Of a stretch of 21,699 nucleotides of DNA, positions 15,833 to 21,699 are shown piece by piece. The stretch comes from Thermoflavifilum sp. (GTDB lineage: Bacteria; Bacteroidota; Bacteroidia; Chitinophagales; Chitinophagaceae). The stretch lies in NCBI GenBank assembly GCA_019683625.1, contig JADGHY010000005.1, forward strand, positions 1 through 21,699, read 5' to 3'. Position 1 is the first letter of the stretch; each line of letters opens with the position of its first letter. The notes below the pieces were generated by a model, which saw only the letters and a program-made list of their open reading frames with translations, ran no database searches and had not been told where the DNA came from. A program made the position numbers and the translations under genes.

Positions 15833-16984
15833 ATGGCTCCCCTGATAGATGCAGACAAAGAAGTAGACATGCTGTTTGATCAAACCATTGAACAGCTGCG
15901 CCAGACACTGCATTTGCCCTATTGGGCCTGGGATATGTTGGTATTGCTGGTAGCGGTTTCGCTTGGCATTTTGTTGAAAATCTTCATCAGCTGGATACTC
16001 AGGCGCACAGCCAACCGGGAGGCTCCTTTCTCGTTTTATCTGACGGCTATCCGTTATCTGGGTAAGCCTTTTGCTTATTTTCTGCCCTTGTTGCTGGTGC
16101 GATTATCCCTTCCCTTTTTATATATGCCGCATGCTTATCGCTATCCCGTAGGCAAGATCCTGCAGATCGGCATCATCATTGTCTTGGCCTGGATCATCAT
16201 CAACGGATTTCGTGTGGTGGAAGCCTATGTGGGTTACAAATTCGATGTGCATGCGGTAGATAATTTCAAAGCCAGAAAGATTCATACACAGCTGCAATTC
16301 CTGCATCGGGTGTTCAGCGTGATCATTATTATACTGGCCATTTCAGCCATATTGCTCAGTTTTAAAAGTGTGCGCAATATTGGCACGGGGTTGCTGGCAG
16401 GTGTGGGGGTGAGCAGTATTATTGTGGGTTTTGCCGCACAAAATATGCTGGCAAACCTCTTCGCAGGATTGCAGATTGCTTTTGCGCAGCCCATGCGGAT
16501 TGACGATATTGTGGTCGTGGAAGGGGAGTGGGGAAGGATTGAAGAAATTACGCTCACCTATGTGGTTGTAAAAATTTGGGATTTACGCCGGCTGGTGTTG
16601 CCCATAACCTATTTTACCCAAAAACCTTTTCAGAACTGGTCGCGTACATCCACCGATCTCATTGGTACCGTGTTCATTTATGCGGATTATTCCCTTCCCG
16701 TGCAAGCCATTCGCGATGAACTTGATCGCCTGCTGGCTCAGCATCCTTTATGGGATGGTAAGGTAAAGGCGGTACAAGTGACCGATACATCCGAACATAC
16801 CATGCAAGTAAGAATTCTGGTAAGTGCATCGGATTCCGATAAAACTTTTAACCTGCGATGTGATGTGCGCGAAAAAATCATCACCTTTTTGCAGCAACAT
16901 TATCCACAATGCTTGCCACATGCACGTGTTGAGCTTTATCCTTCACCTGCTTCTGCACGGTCGGCTGAAAAATTGACACCGTGA
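15833..16984 (+). CDS. MscS-family mechanosensitive ion channel
   Basis: A 383-residue inner-membrane protein. Hydrophobic segments lie at about 35-55, 79-98, 108-128 and 158-177, followed by the pore-lining helix region 183-213 (GTGLLAGVGVSSIIVGFAAQ, then NMLANLFAGLQIAF). The MscS beta domain follows with MRIDDIVVVEGEWGRIEEITL (221-241) and LVLPITYF (254-261), and the C-terminal alpha/beta domain closes the protein. MscS channels open under membrane tension and release solutes during hypo-osmotic shock; small homologues with extra N-terminal helices such as this one are common. ATG 15833 is taken because no better start is seen; a later ATG at 15869 (residue 13) is possible. It is 79 nt before the glycosyltransferase gene. 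Confidence 0.93.
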   Translation: MAPLIDADKEVDMLFDQTIEQLRQTLHLPYWAWDMLVLLVAVSLGILLKIFISWILRRTANREAPFSFYLTAIRYLGKPFAYFLPLLLVRLSLPFLYMPHAYRYPVGKILQIGIIIVLAWIIINGFRVVEAYVGYKFDVHAVDNFKARKIHTQLQFLHRVFSVIIIILAISAILLSFKSVRNIGTGLLAGVGVSSIIVGFAAQNMLANLFAGLQIAFAQPMRIDDIVVVEGEWGRIEEITLTYVVVKIWDLRRLVLPITYFTQKPFQNWSRTSTDLIGTVFIYADYSLPVQAIRDELDRLLAQHPLWDGKVKAVQVTDTSEHTMQVRILVSASDSDKTFNLRCDVREKIITFLQQHYPQCLPHARVELYPSPASARSAEKLTP

Positions 16985-17063
16985 ACTGCTGGCATGTGTT
17001 TTGAAAATGGGGATGCGACCTTCTCTTTTGTTTTCCTGTACAACCGAATAAAAAACAGATCTT

Positions 17064-18164
17064 ATGAAACTCCACATTGCACAGGTTGCACCCTTGTATG
17101 AATCCGTGCCACCCAGGCTGTATGGGGGAACAGAGCGGATTGTAGCTTATCTCACCGATGCGCTTATGGCAAAAGGGCATCGGGTAACGCTATTTGCCAG
17201 CGGGGATTCCCGTACGGAGGCCGAATTGGTAAGCCATCTGGAAGAGGCCATCCGGCTAAACCCACAGGTGAAGGATCCTTTGGCGCATCATATCATCCAA
17301 ATGGCCGATGTAGCGGCACGGGCTCATGAATTTGATATCATTCATTTTCACACGGATTATCTGCATTTTCCCTTGTCTGACTTGTTGCACAGGCCCCATG
17401 TGACCACTTTGCACGGGCGGCTGGATTTGCCCGACTTACCTTATGTCTATCGCCGCTTCAACCATCAGCCCGTGATTTCCATTTCCTATGCCCAACGAAA
17501 GCCCTTGCCTTTTGCCCGCTGGGTGGGCAATGTGTATCATGGCTTGCCGAAAGATTTATACCGATTGGGTAAAGGCGATGGAGGATATGTGGCTTTCATT
17601 GGCAGAATATCTCCTGAAAAACGTGCGGATCTGGCTATTGAGATTGCTGCTCAGGCAGGGTATCCGATTTATATAGCAGCCAAAATTGATAAGGCCGATG
17701 AGGCATATTACGAGACCTGCATCAAATCTTTGTTTGAGCTTCCGCATGTGCATTACATTGGGGAAATTGGCGATGCAGAGAAGAATGAATTCCTGGGAAA
17801 AGCAAAAGCATTGCTATTCCCCATCGATTGGCCCGAACCGTTTGGCATTGTGATGATTGAAGCCATGGCCTGCGGCACACCGGTTATTGCTTTTAACCGG
17901 GGATCGGTGCCGGAAGTCATTGACCATGGCGTAACAGGCTATATAGTACATCATGTACAAGAGGCCGTGGAGGCCTTGCGAAATGTGGATATGCTGGATC
18001 GCCGGCAGATCAGGCAGGTGTTTGAAACCCGTTTTACCTCTGAAGTGATGGCTGAAAATTATCTGCAGATTTATCAGCAACTGTGCGGACACAAGTCTGC
18101 GGCGCAGCAATATTTCCCGATTGCCAATCAACCCGAAAAAACTTACCGGCTGCAATCGGCCTAA
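17064..18164 (+). CDS. glycosyltransferase family 4 protein
   Basis: A 366-residue GT-B glycosyltransferase with no signal peptide, so cytoplasmic or membrane-associated. The N-terminal acceptor domain has PPRLYGGTERIVAYLTDAL (16-34), with the glycine-rich loop typical of GT4, plus DIIHFHTDYL (91-100) and TTLHGRLD. The C-terminal nucleotide-sugar domain has FIGRISPEKRADLAIEIA (178-195; likely phosphate-binding R181 and K186) and the retaining EX7E motif E258-E266 in EPFGIVMIEAMACGTPVIAF. Donor and acceptor cannot be read from the sequence. It is followed after 53 nt by a debranching-enzyme-like glucosidase in the same direction. The two probably form an operon acting on one oligosaccharide or glucan; this is inference. 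Confidence 0.93.
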   Translation: MKLHIAQVAPLYESVPPRLYGGTERIVAYLTDALMAKGHRVTLFASGDSRTEAELVSHLEEAIRLNPQVKDPLAHHIIQMADVAARAHEFDIIHFHTDYLHFPLSDLLHRPHVTTLHGRLDLPDLPYVYRRFNHQPVISISYAQRKPLPFARWVGNVYHGLPKDLYRLGKGDGGYVAFIGRISPEKRADLAIEIAAQAGYPIYIAAKIDKADEAYYETCIKSLFELPHVHYIGEIGDAEKNEFLGKAKALLFPIDWPEPFGIVMIEAMACGTPVIAFNRGSVPEVIDHGVTGYIVHHVQEAVEALRNVDMLDRRQIRQVFETRFTSEVMAENYLQIYQQLCGHKSAAQQYFPIANQPEKTYRLQSA

Positions 18165-18217
18165 AATCCTGATCAAAGGCTATCATCAGCAATTTGCCGG
18201 ATTTGAAATCAGATGCC

Positions 18218-20425
18218 ATGGCTGATAGAGATCAAAAACCCTTGCAGGAACAGGAAGTGGTGAGCAAATATGCTATCCTGGCTGTTTCTACCTATGCCGA
18301 CGATCGGGTGAAGGTGCTCAACCGCACCGATACCTTTGGGATTTTCGATCGCTGGGGTGACATATTGCCTTTAACCGATGGTATTCATGGCCTGTATCAC
18401 CGCGATACCAGATATGTGCACCATCTTCAGCTGCAGCTGAATGATACCCGGCCCTTGCTGTTGAGCTCAACAGTGCGGGAAGAGAATGAGTGCCTGTCGG
18501 TGGATCTGACCAATCAGGAGCTCCATGATGAGGATGGAAATCGCATTCCCAAAGGATCTATTCACATCCGGCGCAGCCAGTTTATCCGGAATGGTATCTT
18601 CTATGAAAAGCTTGAGCTGGTAAATTACCACCATCGGACTTGTCGCCTTATAGGCATGCTTTCGTTCAGTGGGGATTTTAGAGATATTTTTGAAGTGAGG
18701 GGAATGAAGCGAAAGGCCAGAGGCAAAATGTTAGAACCCTTTTCACCGCAGCCCCATCAGCTCGTCCTGGGCTATGAAGGCTTGGATCATATCAACAGAT
18801 ATGCTATCATCGATTTTGAAAAAAACACTCCGCATCTGCGGCTAAGTGATCCTGCGGCTGCTGTATTTGAACTTTGGCTTCCTCCCCAGCAGCTTCAGGT
18901 GATCGAATACAATATTTCGTTTCGGGAAGATTCCCTTCAGAAGATCGGCACAAACCACGGGGATGCCCTGAAACATCTGCAGCTGCAGCTGCAGGAAGTA
19001 AGGGAAAGTTTTCCGGAAATCTTCACCTCCAATGAGCAGTTTAACAATTGGGTGAATCGTTCTAAAACCGATCTGGTTTCCCTCACAGCCATTACGCCCC
19101 ATGGCAAATATCCTTATGCCGGCGTACCCTGGTATAATACGGCCTTTGGGCGGGACGGACTGATTACCGCCTACGAAACGCTTTGGCTTTTGCCCGCATT
19201 ATCCAGGGATGTATTGTTCTTTTTGGCCGCACATCAGGCTAAAGCTTTTGATGCGGCAGCAGAAGCCGAGCCCGGGAAAATCCTGCATGAAATGCGGCAT
19301 GGGGAAATGGTGAATTTGCACGAAGTGCCTTTCCAGCATTATTATGGTACTATTGATGCCACGCCTCTTTTTGTCATGCTGGCCGGAGCTTATTTTGATA
19401 GAACAGCCGATGAGCAGGCTATGCAAAAACTTTGGCCTCATCTGCAGCTGGCAATGGCATGGATAGAGCATTATGGAGATAGGGATGGGGATGGATTTCT
19501 GGAATATTTTTCTCAAAACGAGCATGGATTATCCAATCAAGGATGGAAAGATTCTTTTGACGCCATCATGCATGCCGATGGACAATTGGCCAGGGCTCCG
19601 ATTGCCTTGTGTGAAGTGCAGGGCTATGCCTATGCGGCTTATCAGGCAGCGGCAAGGATAGCGCATCTTATGCGGGAACAGCAGTTGGCAGCGCATTGGG
19701 AAAACAAGGCCATCCTGTTAAAAAAGCAATTCAATGAACGGTTCTGGGATGAGGAATTGCAGGCTTATGTGCTGGCATTAGATGCCGACAAGCAACCCTG
19801 CCGGGTGATGAGCTCAAATGCTGGGCAGGTACTGTTTACTGGTATTGCTGATCCAGAAAAGGCTGCTGTGCTGGCCAGGCGGCTTCTGCAACCCGACATG
19901 TTCAGCGGATGGGGCATTCGCACGCTTTCCACACGGGAAGCCCGCTACAATCCCATGTCATACCACAATGGTTCGGTGTGGCCACACGATGTAGCCCTCA
20001 TAGCCAGAGGACTGGCACGCTATGGTCATCAGCAACAGGTGTTGGCCTTGCTTACGGGATTATTTGATGCTTCGTTGTTTATTGAACTGCAGCGCCTGCC
20101 CGAATTGTTTTGTGGGTTTGAACGACGCAAGGGAGAAGGCCCCACAGCCTATCCTGTTGCCTGTTCGCCTCAGGCATGGTCTGTAGCCGCAGTGTTTCTC
20201 CTGATTCAATCCATGTTGCATATTGAGATTCATGCTCCGGCCAAACGTTTGTATTTTCATAAACCTGTATTGCCGGAATACCTCAACGACGTTCGGATTC
20301 AGCATCTGCCGCTTTGCGACCAGCAATGGTGCAGCTTCACGGTATATCGCTATCAGGCCAATGATGCCGTAGGCATCCAATTCCTGGAAAAGCCGGAAGA
20401 TTGGGAAGTGATCATCGTTCAATAA
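18218..20425 (+). CDS. amylo-alpha-1,6-glucosidase-like glycoside hydrolase (GDE N-terminal bis domain plus six-hairpin catalytic domain)
   Basis: A 735-residue protein. Residues about 25-220 resemble the beta-rich N-terminal domain of bacterial glycogen-debranching-like enzymes (LNRTDTFGIFDRWGDILP, GLYHRDTRYVHHLQL). Residues about 270-690 form an (alpha/alpha)6 catalytic domain: WYNTAFGRDGLITAYETLW (about 304-322), NQGWKDSFDAI (about 438-448, likely acidic catalytic residue in the GWKDS motif), MSYHNGSVWPHDVALIARGL (about 580) and CGFERRKGEGPTAYPVACSPQAW (about 630-650, probable second acidic residue). No signal peptide, so it is cytoplasmic. The family is annotated as amylo-alpha-1,6-glucosidase, but true substrates of this subgroup are often unknown. 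ATG 18218 is preferred over an in-frame TTG at 18194. Confidence 0.9.
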   Translation: MADRDQKPLQEQEVVSKYAILAVSTYADDRVKVLNRTDTFGIFDRWGDILPLTDGIHGLYHRDTRYVHHLQLQLNDTRPLLLSSTVREENECLSVDLTNQELHDEDGNRIPKGSIHIRRSQFIRNGIFYEKLELVNYHHRTCRLIGMLSFSGDFRDIFEVRGMKRKARGKMLEPFSPQPHQLVLGYEGLDHINRYAIIDFEKNTPHLRLSDPAAAVFELWLPPQQLQVIEYNISFREDSLQKIGTNHGDALKHLQLQLQEVRESFPEIFTSNEQFNNWVNRSKTDLVSLTAITPHGKYPYAGVPWYNTAFGRDGLITAYETLWLLPALSRDVLFFLAAHQAKAFDAAAEAEPGKILHEMRHGEMVNLHEVPFQHYYGTIDATPLFVMLAGAYFDRTADEQAMQKLWPHLQLAMAWIEHYGDRDGDGFLEYFSQNEHGLSNQGWKDSFDAIMHADGQLARAPIALCEVQGYAYAAYQAAARIAHLMREQQLAAHWENKAILLKKQFNERFWDEELQAYVLALDADKQPCRVMSSNAGQVLFTGIADPEKAAVLARRLLQPDMFSGWGIRTLSTREARYNPMSYHNGSVWPHDVALIARGLARYGHQQQVLALLTGLFDASLFIELQRLPELFCGFERRKGEGPTAYPVACSPQAWSVAAVFLLIQSMLHIEIHAPAKRLYFHKPVLPEYLNDVRIQHLPLCDQQWCSFTVYRYQANDAVGIQFLEKPEDWEVIIVQ

Positions 20426-20439
20426 TTTGTTACAACAAA
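20426..20439. repeat. short inverted repeat TTTGTT-AC-AACAAA upstream of the oxidoreductase gene
   Basis: TTTGTT and AACAAA are perfect reverse complements separated by 2 nt, directly after the glucosidase stop codon. It is 39 nt upstream of a TAnnTTTG element and could be a regulator site. Its AT-rich content makes chance occurrence quite possible. Confidence 0.3.
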
Positions 20440-20478
20440 ATTGACAATGGCATAACCAGATTTCGCATGAGCTCATGT

Positions 20479-20486
20479 TATTTTTG
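20479..20486 (+). promoter_or_regulatory. candidate -7 promoter element for the OYE oxidoreductase gene
   Basis: TATTTTTG matches the TAnnTTTG consensus perfectly and lies 24 nt before the ATG at 20511. The leader would be about 20 nt, like that proposed for hemA. No convincing -33 motif is found at the expected distance. Confidence 0.4.
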
Positions 20487-20510
20487 CGTTTCAAGCAAAA
20501 ACCGAACACC

Positions 20511-21596
20511 ATGAGCTTGTTATTTCAACCCATTTCATTCAGAGGCATCACCGTGCGCAACCGCATCATGGTTTCGCCCATGTGCCAATATTCCAGCGAA
20601 GATGGATTTGCCAACGACTGGCATTTGGTTCATTTAGGCAGCAGGGCTGTAGGTGGGGCAGGGATTGTGTGTGCCGAAGCTACGGCTGTTTCTCCGGAAG
20701 GCCGCATCACGCCGTATGATTTGGGCATCTGGAAAGATGAACATATTTCCAAACTTCGCCAAATCACAGCTTTCATCAAATCGCAGGGTGCAATACCTGC
20801 TATACAGCTGGCACATGCCGGCCGTAAAGCCAGCACAGCCAGGCCATGGGAAGGAGGTCAACAGCTGAGTCCGGAGCATGGCGGCTGGCAAACCGTGGCA
20901 CCCAGTGCCTTGCCGTTTAAAGCAGGAGAAATACCTCCGCTGGCACTGGATGAGCAGGGTATCCGCAAGGTCATTCAGGATTTTGTGCATGCCGCCGAGC
21001 GAGCCCGGGAAGCCGGTTTCCAGATTATTGAGTTGCATGGTGCGCACGGTTATCTGTTGCATCAATTCTTCTCACCCTTAAGCAATCAACGTACGGATGC
21101 TTACGGGGGTTCACGCGAAAACCGCGCCCGCTTGCTGCTGGAAGTTACGGAAGCTGTGCGGACAGTATGGCCTGAGGAATATCCGATTTTTGTGCGCCTG
21201 TCTTGTACCGATTGGGTGGATGAAGGTATCCAGGTGGAAGACTGTGTGTGGCTGGCTGCAGCACTGAAAGCAAGAGGAGTTGATCTGATTGATTGTTCAT
21301 CAGGAGGACTGGTGCCTTATGCACAGGTGCCTCTGGCTCCCGGCTATCAGGTGCCTTTTGCAGAACGCATCCGCAGACAAGGCAATATAGCCACCGGCGC
21401 CGTAGGCCTGATCACGGAGGCCGAACAAGCCGAGCAGATCCTGCAAAACCAACAGGCCGATCTTATCATCATAGCCCGGCAAATGCTGCGTGATCCTTAT
21501 TTTGCCCTGCATGCCGCCGAAACACTGCAGGAAGATGTGCCCTGGCCTAATCAATATCTGCGAGCCAAGCCCCAGCCGAAGCCCTTAGGGGTATAA
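20511..21596 (+). CDS. NADH:flavin oxidoreductase, Old Yellow Enzyme family (YqjM/NamA-like)
   Basis: A 361-residue FMN-dependent TIM-barrel ene-reductase. SPMCQYSS (22-29) carries C25 and Y27, the redox-tuning cysteine and active-site tyrosine typical of the YqjM (thermophilic-like) class. H176 and H179 with Y181 in ELHGAHGYLLHQFFSP are the substrate-anion pair and neighbouring tyrosine. SNQRTDAYGGSRENRARLLLE (191-211) and the late ATGAVGLI and IIARQMLRDPYF complete FMN phosphate binding. These enzymes reduce activated C=C bonds using NAD(P)H and are often linked to oxidative or electrophile stress. ATG 20511 starts at the family N-terminus (LLFQPISFRGITVRNRI). It lies 85 nt after the glucosidase, with its own candidate promoter, so it may be a separate transcript. 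Confidence 0.95.
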   Translation: MSLLFQPISFRGITVRNRIMVSPMCQYSSEDGFANDWHLVHLGSRAVGGAGIVCAEATAVSPEGRITPYDLGIWKDEHISKLRQITAFIKSQGAIPAIQLAHAGRKASTARPWEGGQQLSPEHGGWQTVAPSALPFKAGEIPPLALDEQGIRKVIQDFVHAAERAREAGFQIIELHGAHGYLLHQFFSPLSNQRTDAYGGSRENRARLLLEVTEAVRTVWPEEYPIFVRLSCTDWVDEGIQVEDCVWLAAALKARGVDLIDCSSGGLVPYAQVPLAPGYQVPFAERIRRQGNIATGAVGLITEAEQAEQILQNQQADLIIIARQMLRDPYFALHAAETLQEDVPWPNQYLRAKPQPKPLGV

Positions 21597-21638
21597 CCTA
21601 AAAATTCCTCTTCAAGTTTTTTGCTAAAGAGCCCATGC

Positions 21639-21669
21639 ATCCCCGAAATAAGTTTCGGGGATTTTTTTT
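21639..21669 (+). terminator. rho-independent terminator after the OYE oxidoreductase gene
   Basis: CCCCGAAA and TTTCGGGG form a perfect 8-bp stem around the TAAG tetraloop, extended by two A-T pairs, and are followed by a run of eight T. It starts 42 nt after the stop codon. It is the clearest terminator in the window. Confidence 0.92.
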
Positions 21670-21699
21670 GTACATATTCATTGCATTTGTGTTTGTCAA

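Overview
The window looks like an ordinary chromosomal stretch of an aerobic member of the Bacteroidota, most likely in or near the Chitinophagaceae. The clues are a secreted protein with a gliding-motility-type (type IX secretion) C-terminal domain, TAnnTTTG-like promoter elements, few Shine-Dalgarno sequences, and heme genes in the order and style usual for that phylum. The organism is inferred from protein style only. I see no mobile element, prophage, CRISPR array or defence island.

Layout. Positions 1-975 (minus) hold most of a von Willebrand factor A (VWA) domain protein cut by the window edge. Positions 1145-1981 (plus) encode a secreted sugar-phosphate isomerase/epimerase-like TIM barrel. 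It converges on a large secreted type IX cargo protein (1994-3910, minus), which lies downstream of an M13-family metallopeptidase lipoprotein (4023-6050, minus). A strong terminator separates the last two. A tRNA-Pro(TGG) sits at 6241-6316 (minus).

The core is a heme biosynthesis locus, 6411-15134. Seven genes run on the minus strand in the order hemA-hemC-hemD-hemE-hemF-hemB-hemL with gaps of -4 to about 60 nt, so they probably form one operon. hemH reads away on the plus strand from a 208-nt divergent promoter region. Together they cover glutamyl-tRNA to heme except protoporphyrinogen oxidation, which must be encoded elsewhere. HemF needs oxygen, HemB carries an aspartate-type (not zinc-cysteine) metal site, and HemH has an internal cysteine-rich segment that may bind an iron-sulfur cluster.

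Downstream come a guanine-deaminase-like nucleoside deaminase (15225-15701, minus) and four plus-strand genes: an MscS-type mechanosensitive channel, a GT4 glycosyltransferase, a cytoplasmic amylo-alpha-1,6-glucosidase-like enzyme, and an Old Yellow Enzyme oxidoreductase. A textbook rho-independent terminator closes the last. The channel, glycosyltransferase and glucosidase could serve osmotic or carbohydrate-storage functions, but this rests on adjacency only. No clearly novel system is evident. The most interesting leads are the HemH cysteine segment, repeats in the hemA/hemH promoter region, and the glycosyltransferase/glucosidase pair.
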